64,000 nucleotides of DNA from Photobacterium sp. DA100 (GCF_029223585.1 NZ_CP119423.1:1984001-2048000), one strand, 5' to 3'. Shown: positions 16,334 through 25,829, counted from the stretch's first letter. The notes: generated from the letters alone by a model not told the origin. Numbers and translations: made by a program.

Positions 16334-17146
16334 ATGAAACTATTGAAAACTACTCTTGTTGTGTTGGCCCTTGCTTCTTCAGCTGCAATTCAAGCGGCAG
16401 AAAATATGACGATACGATTGGCAACCACAACCAGTACCTATCACTCAGGTCTACTGGACTACCTGCTGCCTGAATTCAAAAAAGATACCGGTTACACGGT
16501 AGAAGTGCTTGCTGCCGGTACCGGTAAATCCCTTCGTATGGGCGAAAATGGCGATGTCGACCTAGTAATGACCCACGCACCAAAGGCAGAAGCCATGTTT
16601 GTGGAAAAAGGATTTGGTGTACTGCCGCGTAAATTAATGCACAACGATTTTGTGATTGTGGGTCCGAAGTCCGATCCAGCACGCATCGGTGAGATGAAAA
16701 ATGTAACAACCGCACTGAAAACCATTGCCGACCAAAACGAAACCTTCGTATCCCGCGGTGACGATTCGGGTACCCACAAAAAAGAACTGACGCTTTGGGC
16801 ACAAACCAACATCGAACCGAACTTCGGTGGTTATAAAGCCGTTGGCCAAGGCATGGGCCCGACACTCAATATGGCGTCCGAGTTGCAGGCATACACTATG
16901 ACCGACCGCGGAACTTGGCTTGCGTACCAGAATAAACTTGATCTGAAAATTGTTCTGCAGGGCGATTCTCGCCTGTTCAACCCTTACCAGGTGATCCTTG
17001 TTAACCCGAGCCGTTACCCTGACATCAACTACCAAGGTGCCAAGTCTTTCAGTGACTGGTTGGTTAACTCGAAGGCGCAAAACATGATCAACAACTACAA
17101 GCGACACGGCGAACAGCTATTTGTCGCGGATGCTATTACTCAGTAA
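16334..17146 (+). CDS. tupA: Tungstate ABC transporter substrate-binding protein
   Basis: A 270-residue periplasmic protein with signal peptide 1-21 (ending IQA). The TTTSTYHSGLLDYLLPEF segment right after the mature start is the hallmark of TupA/WtpA-type tungstate binders and differs from molybdate ModA. SRGDDSGTHKKE is the second oxyanion-contact region. CAGGAAG lies before the ATG. It is the first gene of tupABC-mobA-mobB/moeA, driven by a sigma-54 promoter. The high-affinity preference for tungstate over molybdate is the family expectation, not shown here. Confidence 0.9.
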   Translation: MKLLKTTLVVLALASSAAIQAAENMTIRLATTTSTYHSGLLDYLLPEFKKDTGYTVEVLAAGTGKSLRMGENGDVDLVMTHAPKAEAMFVEKGFGVLPRKLMHNDFVIVGPKSDPARIGEMKNVTTALKTIADQNETFVSRGDDSGTHKKELTLWAQTNIEPNFGGYKAVGQGMGPTLNMASELQAYTMTDRGTWLAYQNKLDLKIVLQGDSRLFNPYQVILVNPSRYPDINYQGAKSFSDWLVNSKAQNMINNYKRHGEQLFVADAITQ

Positions 17147-17848
17147 ATGGATATCTGGCAAACCACACACCAAGCGATCCAACTGCTGTTTAGCGGCGAT
17201 GCCGCTCTCTGGGGGATCGTGGGTGTTTCATTTTCGGTTTCACTGCTGGCAATTGGCATTGTGCTATTGCCAGCTTTGCTGATCAGTTTCGCCCTTGCCT
17301 ATGGTCGGTTTCCGGGTCGCTGGTTGATTTTATCTTTATTCAATACCTGCCAATCCATCCCTACGGTGGTGATCGGCCTTTTGCTCTATATGCTGCTTTC
17401 GCGGGCAGGCCCGCTGGGTGACTGGAAAATGCTGTTTACTCAGCAGGCGATGATTCTGGGCCAGATGCTGATCTGCTTGCCCATTTTGGTGTCCATGATG
17501 CACGCCGCCTTCCAAAACAGTGACAAACGCGCTTGGGAAACTTCGCTGACATTGGGTGCCAGCTTGCCCAGAGCCTTCATGAGCCTAATGTGGGAAAGCC
17601 GTTTTCCTTTGCTGGCAGCTATCATCGCTGCATTTAGCCGGGTCATTACGGAAGTTGGCTGTTCTATGATGGTTGGTGGTAATATCCTCAACTCAACACG
17701 GAATATTCCCACTGCCATTGCCCTAGAAAGCTCCAAAGGTGCTTTCGCTCAAGGTGTTGCTTTAGGAATGGTGCTGCTGATTTTGGCATTAGGACTAAAC
17801 TTTTTCCTATCTGTGGCGCGTGGCAAAGCCCACCTTCGCACTAACTAA
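17147..17848 (+). CDS. tupB: Tungstate ABC transporter permease
   Basis: A 233-residue inner-membrane permease with about five or six hydrophobic segments. The EAA-like cytoplasmic loop ETSLTLGASLPRAFMSLMWESR couples it to the ATPase. The ATG immediately follows the tupA stop with no gap, so translation is probably coupled. The family (TupB/WtpB, BPD_transp_1) imports oxyanions delivered by the binding protein. Confidence 0.9.
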   Translation: MDIWQTTHQAIQLLFSGDAALWGIVGVSFSVSLLAIGIVLLPALLISFALAYGRFPGRWLILSLFNTCQSIPTVVIGLLLYMLLSRAGPLGDWKMLFTQQAMILGQMLICLPILVSMMHAAFQNSDKRAWETSLTLGASLPRAFMSLMWESRFPLLAAIIAAFSRVITEVGCSMMVGGNILNSTRNIPTAIALESSKGAFAQGVALGMVLLILALGLNFFLSVARGKAHLRTN

Positions 17849-17861
17849 GCCGGAGAATTTG

Positions 17862-18569
17862 ATGACACAACTCTCAATCGAGGCCACAAACCTATCGGTT
17901 AGATTCAAAGACCGGCTGTTATTTCACATTCCTAACCTTGTCCTCGGGCCACGAGATGCCGTCTATCTCAGTGGTGACAACGGCGTTGGTAAAACGACTC
18001 TGTTAAAAGTACTTAGCGGATTACAGCGCCCTACTACAGGCGCTATCAATATCAACAAACCCTCGCTATTACGCCGTTTGTTCTGTGCCCAATCCAATAA
18101 TGGTGTTGTATATATGCATCAAACACCATACATGTTTGATGGAACCGTGCTGGATAATGTCTGTTATGGTCTTAAATTCACCATTCGCGAGCGACGAGAG
18201 CGCCGTATCGAGGCAATCAACGCCCTACGTATGGTAGGCTTGGAAACATTGGCCGATGAGCATATTTCTGTGCTTTCCGGTGGAGAAAGGCAGCGTGTCG
18301 CTATGGCCCGGGCATGGGTTACTAAGCCTGCCGTGCTTTTGATGGACGAATCCAGTGCCAGCCTTGACCAGGAGTCGACAGACCGTCTGGTTGTACTGTG
18401 CAAAGATTTATTATCACGGGGCACCAGCCTGGTCATTACCAGCCACCAGAAGAATGCACTGACCGAGCTGTGCCGTCGCCAATGGACAATTTCAGACTCA
18501 CAACTCATTGAACGAGCCGAATTGCAGCTCGTTAACGAGGACAATAACAAATATGCCTACGCCGGATAA
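17862..18569 (+). CDS. tupC: Tungstate ABC transporter ATP-binding protein
   Basis: A 235-residue ATPase energising tungstate import. It carries Walker [10 protein letters not shown], signature [14 protein letters not shown] and Walker B VLLMDES followed by a SASLD D-loop. ATG 17862 was chosen because GGAG at 17852-17855 lies six bases upstream; the frame is open from 17820 inside tupB. There is no C-terminal TOBE/molbindin domain of the ModC kind, as expected for TupC. The 3' end overlaps the mobA start by 17 bases. Confidence 0.9.
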   Translation: MTQLSIEATNLSVRFKDRLLFHIPNLVLGPRDAVYLSGDNGVGKTTLLKVLSGLQRPTTGAININKPSLLRRLFCAQSNNGVVYMHQTPYMFDGTVLDNVCYGLKFTIRERRERRIEAINALRMVGLETLADEHISVLSGGERQRVAMARAWVTKPAVLLMDESSASLDQESTDRLVVLCKDLLSRGTSLVITSHQKNALTELCRRQWTISDSQLIERAELQLVNEDNNKYAYAG

Positions 18570-19137
18570 CACAAGCTGGGTCATTTTAGCTGGTGGCCAA
18601 GCCAGCCGAATGGGTGGCAACGACAAAGGATTAGTCACGCTTGCGGGACGCGCGATGATTGAGCATGTCATCGATACCCTGCGAGCACAAACCTCTGCTA
18701 TCACCATCAACGCCAACAGAAACCAAGACACCTACCGCCAATATGGCAAAGTCTTTGGCGATCACATCAAAAATTACCCAGGGCCTCTGGGTGGCATGCA
18801 TGCAGCACTCCACCACCTCGATGCCGAGTGGATTGGCTTTGTACCATGCGACTGTCCAGCCCTGCCGCATGATCTCGTTGCGAGAATGTGTAGCGCCTGC
18901 GATAGCGACACCGATATTGCCGTCGCCCATGATGGCGAGCACATCCAACCGGTCGTGACCTTGGTTAACCGCCGTATTCTGCCCAAGTTGGAACAATTTT
19001 TGGAAAACGGCGATCGTAAAATCATCTTGCTTTATCGCCAATGCAATATGATCACCGTCGATTTCACTGATCAACCCAATGCATTCGTCAATTTAAATAC
19101 GCCAGAAGAACTAGAACAATTCGGACAAGCATTATGA
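18553..19137 (+). CDS. mobA: Molybdenum cofactor guanylyltransferase MobA
   Basis: A 194-residue enzyme that joins GMP from GTP to molybdopterin to make the MGD cofactor. The nucleotide-binding motif [16 protein letters not shown] is at about 12-27, with [11 protein letters not shown] and the metal-binding VPCDCP further on. ATG 18553 gives exactly the E. coli MobA length; the in-frame ATG at 18508 would lie deep in tupC. GAGGA is 11 bases upstream, rather far. Its TGA overlaps the next start (ATGA). Confidence 0.93.
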   Translation: MPTPDNTSWVILAGGQASRMGGNDKGLVTLAGRAMIEHVIDTLRAQTSAITINANRNQDTYRQYGKVFGDHIKNYPGPLGGMHAALHHLDAEWIGFVPCDCPALPHDLVARMCSACDSDTDIAVAHDGEHIQPVVTLVNRRILPKLEQFLENGDRKIILLYRQCNMITVDFTDQPNAFVNLNTPEELEQFGQAL

Positions 19138-20903
19138 ACCCAATTCAAACCTCCCTGCCGATACTCGGCTTTGCCGCATGGAGCGGAACGGGTAAAACCA
19201 CCCTATTAGAAGCTATGCTGCCCAAGTTAGTCGAGCTAGGGATCCGCGTTGCCGTCATCAAGCATGCCCACCATAACTTCGATATCGACAAAGAAGGCAA
19301 AGATTCCTACCGGCTGCGCAAAGCTGGCGCCGGACAGATGCTGATCTCTTCTCGTTATCGCCGGGCGATGATCACAGAGACACCCGAGGAAGAGGCAACC
19401 CTACCCCAGTTGATTGCCGAGCTGGATCTCAATGCGCTTGACCTTATCCTCGTCGAAGGCTTCAAACAACTTAGTTTTCCTAAGATCGAGCTGCACCGAA
19501 AAGAAATTGGTAAACCGTGGCTGTTTCCTGAAGACAGCAACATTATCGCTGTTGCAGCAAATGTTGCGGCACAGACTAAATTGCCGCAACTGGATATCAA
19601 TGATCTCGACAAGCTAACGCAGTTTGTCGCCGATTTTGCCAAGCAACAATCAGCTCCTTCACTGTCCTGTAGCGATCTGGACCCATCAGGTATGCTATCA
19701 GTCTCTGAAGGCCGTGATAGGATCTTGCGCCAGATTGTCGCACCAACGGCCCAGACAAGTGTGGAACTCAAATCTGCATTGGGACAAATTGTCGCAACTG
19801 ATATTTTATCGCCTGTGAACGTCCCCCAGCACACCAACTCGGCAATGGATGGCTATGCCGTTCGCAGCGACGATCTCGGCCGCGACAGCTACCATGTCGT
19901 CGCTCAGGTCATGGCTGGGCATAGTTATGATAAGCCGCTGAACGGTGGTGAAGCGGTTCGGATCATGACTGGTGCTCCCGTGCCGCAAAACGCCGATACT
20001 GTCATTATGCGTGAACAAGCCTCCCAGAATGGTGACAGCGTCACTTTCGACCTAAAGATGGGAGCAATTAAGCCGGGGCAAAATGTACGCCAAGCAGGTG
20101 AAGACCTAGCCATCGGCCAGGCCGCTGTTAAGGCGGGAACACAAATTACAGCCCCTGAGCTCGGCATGATCGCGTCCCTTGGGCTGGACTCTGTTGCTAT
20201 CAGGCCGCCAGTCAAAGTGGCAATTTTCTCAACGGGTGATGAAGTGCAGCACCCGGGAGAGGCACAAAAGCAAAACTGTATCTACGACTCAAACCGCTAT
20301 ACGCTGCATGCCATGCTAAGCAAAATCGGTTGTGAGGTGGTTGACTTGGGAATCATCGAAGACAGTGAACAAGCGCTCGAGACGACGTTGCGCACTGCTG
20401 CCGAGCAAGCCGACTTGATCCTGTCTTCCGGCGGTGTTTCTGTCGGCGATGCTGATTACATCAAGACGGTTCTCGACAAACTTGGACAGATTAATTTCTG
20501 GCGTATCAACATGAGACCAGGCCGCCCACTCGCTTTTGGTCATATTGATACCACACCTTTCTTTGGCCTACCGGGCAACCCTGTTGCTGTTATGGTTACC
20601 TTCATGCAGTTCGTTGAGCCCGCTATCCGCAAGCTTCAGGGGATGACAGACTGGCAGGCCCCTTTCTACAACGCGGTTGCAGAAGAAAAGCTGCGCTCTC
20701 GCCCTGGCCGTACCGAATATAGCCGCGGTGTTTTTGGCATCGATGCCAATGGTCGCCTAACAGTAAGAAGTGCCGGTAAACAAGGCTCAGGTATCTTACG
20801 TTCAATGAGCGAAGCAAACTGTTTAATCGAAATTTTGCCAGAGCAGCCAGGAGTAGAAGTTGGGGAGAAAGTACGTGTTATCCCGTTGGAAAACCGTATT
20901 TAA
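19134..20903 (+). CDS. moeA: MobB-MoeA fusion protein
   Basis: A 589-residue natural fusion. Residues 1-170 are MobB, the GTP-binding MGD adaptor (Walker [30 protein letters not shown]). Residues 185-589 are MoeA, molybdopterin molybdotransferase, which inserts molybdate into adenylylated molybdopterin ([48 protein letters not shown]). Fusion links metal insertion to guanylylation. It is translationally coupled to mobA and is the last gene of the tup-mob operon, ended by a long terminator. Similar fusions are known in Vibrionaceae from memory. Confidence 0.93.
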   Translation: MNPIQTSLPILGFAAWSGTGKTTLLEAMLPKLVELGIRVAVIKHAHHNFDIDKEGKDSYRLRKAGAGQMLISSRYRRAMITETPEEEATLPQLIAELDLNALDLILVEGFKQLSFPKIELHRKEIGKPWLFPEDSNIIAVAANVAAQTKLPQLDINDLDKLTQFVADFAKQQSAPSLSCSDLDPSGMLSVSEGRDRILRQIVAPTAQTSVELKSALGQIVATDILSPVNVPQHTNSAMDGYAVRSDDLGRDSYHVVAQVMAGHSYDKPLNGGEAVRIMTGAPVPQNADTVIMREQASQNGDSVTFDLKMGAIKPGQNVRQAGEDLAIGQAAVKAGTQITAPELGMIASLGLDSVAIRPPVKVAIFSTGDEVQHPGEAQKQNCIYDSNRYTLHAMLSKIGCEVVDLGIIEDSEQALETTLRTAAEQADLILSSGGVSVGDADYIKTVLDKLGQINFWRINMRPGRPLAFGHIDTTPFFGLPGNPVAVMVTFMQFVEPAIRKLQGMTDWQAPFYNAVAEEKLRSRPGRTEYSRGVFGIDANGRLTVRSAGKQGSGILRSMSEANCLIEILPEQPGVEVGEKVRVIPLENRI

Positions 20904-21013
20904 GTGTGAGTAGATAAAGAAAAGATGAGAGCTCTGCACTGCATTATTGCAGTTGCAGAGACTACCAACCCGAGATTTTGCTGCATCATACCAAGATAGC
21001 TTGGCATTATTAT

Positions 21014-21066
21014 GAGCACTCAGCAAACGGTGTTTAAGCCACCGTTTACTGAGTGCTTATTTTTTG
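21014..21066 (+). terminator. Terminator of the tup-mob operon
   Basis: Long stem: GAGCACTCAG plus AAACGGTG pairs with CACCGTTT plus CTGAGTGCTT around one C/A mismatch, loop TTTAAGC, then a seven-base T-run. Confidence 0.92.
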
Positions 21067-21210
21067 CAGCTTCCGTGCTACTTTATTTTTCCTGAGCTTC
21101 TACACGTCTAGAAGATGATTTATTGTGCCATGCCTGTACATAGCATCTTGGAATTGCTCAGATAAAGTAACCTAGCCATTGTTCGTCAATTATTGAGAAC
21201 CTGTCTGAAC

Positions 21211-21258
21211 CCTCCGTGCCAGCCCAGTGGTTAAACTGAACCATTGCTTATCCGGAGG
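21211..21258 (+). other. Nested stem-loop with buried GGAGG
   Basis: Outer stem CCTCCG (21211-21216)/CGGAGG (21253-21258) encloses an inner stem AGTGGTT (21226-21232)/AACCATT (21239-21245, one G-U) with a six-base loop. The 3' arm contains a Shine-Dalgarno-like GGAGG, but no start codon follows at a proper distance. It could be a small structured RNA or part of a leader. Confidence 0.35.
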
Positions 21259-21421
21259 TAATTAAACGACTTATATCATTTTTAATAATGATTTGTATGT
21301 TATTGTCATTCAGGTCGTTTTTCGCAATAGTACAAAATTATGTACTGAGTTGCACTAAAAAATTATTTACGCGCTATACTAGCATCCATAAATGTGACAA
21401 ATGCAATCAAACTTAGTGATT

Positions 21422-21430
21422 TGGTATAAT
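21422..21430 (+). promoter_or_regulatory. Extended -10 promoter for the DUF3581 gene
   Basis: TGGTATAAT gives a perfect -10 (TATAAT at 21425-21430) with the TGn extension. No good -35 was seen. Transcription would begin near 21437, leaving a leader of about 140 bases. Confidence 0.5.
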
Positions 21431-21578
21431 AATCGACCAAAGACTATATTGAAATTTGAGTCACTATTAGCTGATTTTCCTCCCCGGTTTAGCACCTATC
21501 ACTGGCTAGACCATTTATCGGGAAGATATCAGGTAGAATAGTTGGCAGTTTAATTAATCCACTATCAGTACGTTAGGC

Positions 21579-22295
21579 ATGTTTCTAGATTCATATTACT
21601 TAGAAGAGAATGGTGTATTCAGCTTTACCCGTGAGCAAGCGAGTCACTTTGCAAAAAAAGTCGCGGGCGATTTCAATCCCATTCATGATGAAGATAACAA
21701 ACGTTTCTGCGTTCCTGGGGATCTTCTATTTTCAGTTGTGCTTTCTCGTGCTGGCATCAGTAAGAAGATGCGCTTCGAATTTGCCGGCATGATCAATGAT
21801 GGTATCGGCTTGAAAGCGAAACATAGCTGCTTCAATGACTTCGCTATTGTTGATGATGCAGACAAAGAGTACCTCCATGTGACACGTGAAGGTGAAATCA
21901 CCACAGACAAAGCGCTTATCGAACAAGTTACCAAGAGCTACGTTCAGTTCTCGGGTATGAACTTCCCGCACATCATGGTGCCTTTGATGAAATCCAAAGA
22001 CATTATGATCAATACCGTTCGTCCGTTGGTCATCTACGAAAGCATGGAACTCAATTTTGACCGTTTGGATTTGACCTCTCCTACTGTTGAGTTGGCAGAA
22101 TCCGAAATCGAGGTTGAAGGAAAACGCGGTAGCGTTACCTTGAACTTCCACTTTAAGGAAAATGGTGAAGTTGTTGGCACCGGTCGCAAGCGTATGCTGA
22201 TGAGCGGCTTGAAGCCTTACGACCAGGCAGCCATTGATGATTTGGTTGAACGTTTCAATGCACGTAAATCTGAGTTCTCGGCAATCGCTGCATAA
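21579..22295 (+). CDS. DUF3581 family protein
   Basis: A 238-residue soluble protein with no signal peptide. The segment FAKKVAGDFNPIHDEDNKRFCVPGDLLF near residue 25 resembles the hot-dog/MaoC-like pattern in which Asp and His bind an acyl thioester, and the rest matches what I recall of DUF3581, common in Vibrio and Shewanella. The enzymatic function is unknown; a thioester-related activity is only suggested by the D-x-N-P-I-H motif. It is monocistronic, with its own extended -10 promoter and a strong terminator. Confidence 0.6.
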   Translation: MFLDSYYLEENGVFSFTREQASHFAKKVAGDFNPIHDEDNKRFCVPGDLLFSVVLSRAGISKKMRFEFAGMINDGIGLKAKHSCFNDFAIVDDADKEYLHVTREGEITTDKALIEQVTKSYVQFSGMNFPHIMVPLMKSKDIMINTVRPLVIYESMELNFDRLDLTSPTVELAESEIEVEGKRGSVTLNFHFKENGEVVGTGRKRMLMSGLKPYDQAAIDDLVERFNARKSEFSAIAA

Positions 22296-22350
22296 CGGCA
22301 ACCGCTGAGTTGTCACTGGCTGACTTACAGCCGTTAATTTAAAGATTTAT

Positions 22351-22375
22351 AAAGCCGCCCTTGAGGCGGCTTTTT
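22351..22375 (+). terminator. Terminator after DUF3581 gene
   Basis: Perfect nine-base stem AAAGCCGCC/GGCGGCTTT with loop CTTGA and a T-run. Confidence 0.92.
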
Positions 22376-22507
22376 GTTTCGCCCACCTTGCAAGCTACCA
22401 GCACGAATCCCCTGTTAATTACCGATAACCCCCTATACTTTATGGTGTCATGTCAATATGGCAGCTCGATCCATGATGACGATTTCAGACAAGGTGGAGA
22501 AATAATC

Positions 22508-23068
22508 ATGGTTAATCTTTTAAAATCAGCTTTTTATGTTTCTGCCGTGCTTTCAACAAGCTTGTTTGTCATTCCAGCCATTGCCGAAGACGACAAGATG
22601 GCGGAAGACTTGATGACAGAAAAAATAGGCAGAGCAAAATCTGCAGCCCCTGCGTCTATCAGTGATGAAGCAACAATCGTCGTTGATGGCAAAGTGGTTG
22701 TTGAAGGCTCTAATGGTTGGACATGTATGCCCGATACCTTTCCAAATGACGGGATGCCAATGTGTAACGATGCTGTATGGATGGAAATGCTAACAGCGAT
22801 GGTCAATAAGAAAGACTTTACAGCCACAAAAATTGGTATTTCCTACATGCTTCAAGGTGACCGCGGTGCCGGAGTCAGTAACTCTGACCCTTATCATGCT
22901 GATCCGAAGAACGCTGATGACTATGTTGAAACCGGGCCACATCTTATGATCATTGTCCCTAAAGCAATGCTCGAAGGCATTACCGATGATCCTTCCTCTG
23001 GCGGCCCCTACGTAATGTGGAAAGACACTCCTTACGTGCACATTATGGTACCGGTCGCTGACAAATAA
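22508..23068 (+). CDS. Exported protein of unknown function
   Basis: A 186-residue secreted or periplasmic protein: signal peptide 1-26 ends AIA before EDDKMAEDLM. It contains GWTCMPDTFPNDGMPMCNDAVWMEML, with two cysteines likely to form a disulfide, and a conserved-looking C-terminal half (TGPHLMIIVPK, GGPYVMWKDTPYVHIMVP). I do not recognise a named family. ATG 22508 was chosen because GGTGGAG lies seven bases upstream and the signal peptide starts there; the open frame from 22361 would begin in the preceding terminator. Confidence 0.75.
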   Translation: MVNLLKSAFYVSAVLSTSLFVIPAIAEDDKMAEDLMTEKIGRAKSAAPASISDEATIVVDGKVVVEGSNGWTCMPDTFPNDGMPMCNDAVWMEMLTAMVNKKDFTATKIGISYMLQGDRGAGVSNSDPYHADPKNADDYVETGPHLMIIVPKAMLEGITDDPSSGGPYVMWKDTPYVHIMVPVADK

Positions 23069-23096
23069 TCAATCAGAACAACTGCACCCAGGCAAG

Positions 23097-23121
23097 CAAC
23101 CCAGCAAGAGGTGCTGGGTTG
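23097..23121 (+). terminator. Hairpin after the exported protein gene
   Basis: CAACCCAGCA/TGCTGGGTTG, ten base pairs with five-base loop. The following T content is weak, so termination is likely but not certain. Confidence 0.6.
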
Positions 23122-23191
23122 TTGCTACCTACAGGATATATGTTATGTTGATATTCAAAGGATTGGAGCCGAAACGAGATAAGGACAACGA

Positions 23192-24097
23192 TTGAATTTA
23201 CGTCAAATTGAAGTTTTTTACGCTGTAATGAAATCAGGTAGTGTTTCAGGCGCAGCAAAATTACTGCATGTCTCGCAACCGAATATAACCCGTATCCTTG
23301 CCCATACCGAGCTTCAACTCGGCTTTCCCCTGTTTCACCGCCACAAAGGCCGTTTAATTGCTTCACAGCAAGCGCTGGCCTTATTGCCGGAAGCCGAAAA
23401 AGTCTACCGTCAACTCGGAAGCCTCCAATCACTCACGTGCAAATTGCAAAAAGGTCACTCTCATTTACGTGTCGGTGCTCCACCTGTACTTTCGACAAGC
23501 TTACTGCCACCTGTACTCGCCAATCTATGCAAGCATTCAGCCATCTCAGCTGAGATCTCAACCGGTAATCAAGATGAACTATGTAACGCCCTGCTTGAAA
23601 ATCAACTTGATTTTGCTATTAGTTTTGGCCAAGTCGCTCCCCCTAGGCTCACCAGTCAAGTACTGAAGCATACTGAAATGGTTGCATTATTACCCACAGA
23701 TTTACCCTGTACAGAATACGCTATTTCCATTGCCAGTCTGCTTGAGATAGCTCCAATAATAGGCCTTGACGCTCGGGATCCTCTCGGGATGGCAGTTAAG
23801 CAGTCTATCCTGCACCACCGCCCCGATCATCAGTTCCAACTTTCCGTGCGCTCATACTCCACGGCTGCAGAGTTGGTCATGCAGGGGATGGGCATTGCAA
23901 TTGTTGATCCATGGACAGCACAAAACTACCGAGACAAACTTACAGTGCGTCCATTGTCTGAGCCGCTACCGGTCTCAGTCAGCCTACTTTTTGCCGACAA
24001 TTCCCCATTATCCTCTACGGCAAATCAGCTTATTGACCTGCTACGCCAATGCTTATCAGAGCCCCCCATCGTCAATAGTGAATTATCCCAATTCTAA
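23192..24097 (+). CDS. LysR family transcriptional regulator
   Basis: A 301-residue LysR-type regulator. The winged helix (1-60) reads MNLRQIEVFYAVMKSGSVSGAAKLLHVSQP in two parts, and the effector domain spans about 90-295. The start is TTG 23192 with AAGGA six bases upstream. It has no divergent neighbour. The nearest catabolic genes on the same strand are the dgcN-dgcA pair about 1.9 kb on, across a patatin gene on the other strand. A LysR regulator of D-glutamate catabolism is known in other marine bacteria, so that target is possible but unproven here. Confidence 0.88.
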   Translation: MNLRQIEVFYAVMKSGSVSGAAKLLHVSQPNITRILAHTELQLGFPLFHRHKGRLIASQQALALLPEAEKVYRQLGSLQSLTCKLQKGHSHLRVGAPPVLSTSLLPPVLANLCKHSAISAEISTGNQDELCNALLENQLDFAISFGQVAPPRLTSQVLKHTEMVALLPTDLPCTEYAISIASLLEIAPIIGLDARDPLGMAVKQSILHHRPDHQFQLSVRSYSTAAELVMQGMGIAIVDPWTAQNYRDKLTVRPLSEPLPVSVSLLFADNSPLSSTANQLIDLLRQCLSEPPIVNSELSQF

Positions 24098-24205
24098 TAA
24101 TGTAATTCCGGTTAATTGGCCATTTCTCCTGCCGATCTCACACACAATACTTTTTGTAATTAAATTTCACAACCCGTGATTACGCATACCAATAACCACT
24201 TGAAA

Positions 24206-24221
24206 AGTGATACACATCACA
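24206..24221 (+). promoter_or_regulatory. CRP-cAMP binding site with class II spacing
   Basis: AGTGATACACATCACA keeps both halves GTGA/TCAC of the CRP palindrome at the correct six-base spacing. Its centre (24213.5) is about 41.5 bases upstream of a start predicted from the -10 element TAATAA at 24243-24248. That is the class II activation geometry. Confidence 0.7.
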
Positions 24222-24298
24222 CTAAAATTCTTCTTGCGGCAGTAATAACACTACGCAATGGTAAATTAATTACAGATTAATAATTATAGAGGTAACTT

Positions 24299-24379
24299 AT
24301 GAACTACGATTCTCTTATGGCAATGCACTACCTTGTTTCAAAACGCGTGAAAGCACAGACTAAGCAAAAGCGTAAATAA
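24299..24379 (+). CDS. Possible 26-residue basic peptide under CRP control
   Basis: ATG 24299 follows AGAGGT with ideal spacing. The 26-residue product starts MNYDSLMAMHYLV and ends in a strongly basic tail (KRVKAQTKQKRK). No family is recognised. A CRP site and -10 element lie about 50-90 bases upstream and a GC hairpin about 60 bases downstream, so a dedicated transcript is plausible. It could also be a dual-function small RNA. Confidence 0.55.
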   Translation: MNYDSLMAMHYLVSKRVKAQTKQKRK

Positions 24380-24440
24380 TAGACTTGGCCACACCCACAA
24401 GACACAGATTTTAAAAACTCATCCCCCTTATGGTATGAAC

Positions 24441-24462
24441 TCTCCCCCGCAGGGGGTGTTTA
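24441..24462 (+). terminator. GC hairpin after the mini-ORF
   Basis: CCCCC (24444-24448)/GGGGG (24452-24456) with triloop GCA, followed by TGTTTAT. The T-run is weak. Confidence 0.45.
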
Positions 24463-24491
24463 TAACAATACCAACCTTGCTATTACGGCTC

Positions 24492-25829
24492 TTACCTCGT
24501 TCTGAAATCAGCAAGGAAGGACAGAAATTCATCGTTAGTGACAAGTTGTTGGTAGCCCTCTTCGATCAGCGCATCAACCTGCTCAGGTTCCAGGCTAAAA
24601 TCTGTCGGGATCTGATTGAGGTAATGTCTTTTCTTTATATCTGTCACATCTTGCAGATTGATATCAATAAAATAAGTCGATACCTGCACATCCTCACTAG
24701 ACAAAATGGATGCCCACTGCTCCATGGTTTTTGCAAAAAGTGCCTTTGAAGTATCGTTAAACCGATGCAGTTGGATATCTGTCATGGCTGACACCGTCTC
24801 ATTGATTGTCGGCTCTTGGGTTGAGCGCTCCATCTCATAATCTGGTGATGTCGAAGCATCGACCACTATCATGATGAATTGAGGTAAGGCTCTCACTCCT
24901 ACCTGCTCGAAAAAAGCCTCACCGCCACCAGAGCTCTCAACGACATCATAAAATGACAACAAACCGAGATTATCTGAAATCCCGCCATCAACAAGGTGGA
25001 TAAAGGTCCTATCATACTTATCTTGATAACTCTTTAGCGCCGCAAGCGTACGCCGAGCATGTGCTTTATGCTCGTTACCCAAAGACAGGGCAATTAACTG
25101 GCTTTCTTCACACCCTTCATGGTTTCTCAGTACCACAGGATTAAAAACCAAGGGTACCGCAGAGGAAGCAGTAACCGCGTTGGCAATCGGATACGTCGAT
25201 AAATCTGAGCAAAGCAGATCAAAATACTCTTGAAGAAATGAAAACCTTACACCGCCCCCGAGATCTGAAGCATTTATCACGACCGTGGGTCGGTTTGGCC
25301 GGTTCAAATCGGCAAAAGTTGCGCCATAGAATAGGTTGGCTTGGTAGTAATCAATGGCTTGCTGGGTTCTCCCTCCGGTAGCGAACCAAGTTCTGGGACT
25401 AATAAGTCGTGTAAACAGATCATCGCTCACTCGGTGATATAAGAAGTCTTGCTCAAAATCCGAAAACAGTTTGTCGCCATACAGGCCATAATAGGCAGCA
25501 GTAAAGCTACCGCCCGATACCGAGCTGATAAAATCCAGTTCATCAATAACCGGCTTTGACGCATCCACCTGCAGCAGAGACGTGTCCTTTAGAGCCTTCA
25601 TGACACCGTAGGATAGTGCTGCAGCCCGTGTTCCCCCTCCTGACATTGCAATGGCTACCGTAACCTCCCCTTCATTGACCCGTTTTGCCGCCGTGGTTAA
25701 CGAGTAGGTATCTTCTGTCGTTAGCGTGAGCTTAGGGTCATTGACCACTTTTCCGTATGTCGTACATCCTGATATCGCAATACCAAGCAATAAGCTAAGT
25801 AACCTTCCAGCTAGTGTCATGTGCTTCAC
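24492..25829 (-). CDS. Patatin-like phospholipase lipoprotein
   Basis: A 445-residue lipoprotein. The signal peptide ends in ISG-Cys (about residue 22). The patatin domain has oxyanion motif SGGGTRAAALS, nucleophile serine in SSVSGGS, and catalytic Asp in VDGGISDN; these form the Ser-Asp dyad of patatin phospholipases. A surface or periplasmic lipase acting on phospholipid acyl chains is expected. The start may be GTG 25829 or ATG 25820 (GGTGA six bases upstream of the latter); both keep the signal peptide. It is convergent with the mini-ORF unit. Confidence 0.85.
   Translation of the reverse strand: MKHMTLAGRLLSLLLGIAISGCTTYGKVVNDPKLTLTTEDTYSLTTAAKRVNEGEVTVAIAMSGGGTRAAALSYGVMKALKDTSLLQVDASKPVIDELDFISSVSGGSFTAAYYGLYGDKLFSDFEQDFLYHRVSDDLFTRLISPRTWFATGGRTQQAIDYYQANLFYGATFADLNRPNRPTVVINASDLGGGVRFSFLQEYFDLLCSDLSTYPIANAVTASSAVPLVFNPVVLRNHEGCEESQLIALSLGNEHKAHARRTLAALKSYQDKYDRTFIHLVDGGISDNLGLLSFYDVVESSGGGEAFFEQVGVRALPQFIMIVVDASTSPDYEMERSTQEPTINETVSAMTDIQLHRFNDTSKALFAKTMEQWASILSSEDVQVSTYFIDINLQDVTDIKKRHYLNQIPTDFSLEPEQVDALIEEGYQQLVTNDEFLSFLADFRTR

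Larger units (their letters stand above)
21067..21578. other. Intergenic region before the DUF3581 gene
   Basis: About 510 bases with no convincing ORF. It contains a nested hairpin (21211-21258) and an extended -10 promoter (21422-21430), both listed separately. The rest is AT-rich and unremarkable. Confidence 0.6.
24098..24491. other. Intergenic region with CRP site and mini-ORF
   Basis: About 390 bases between the lysR and convergent patatin genes. It holds a CRP site, a matching -10 element, a 26-residue ORF and a GC hairpin, all listed separately. Together they look like one compact transcription unit. Confidence 0.6.
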
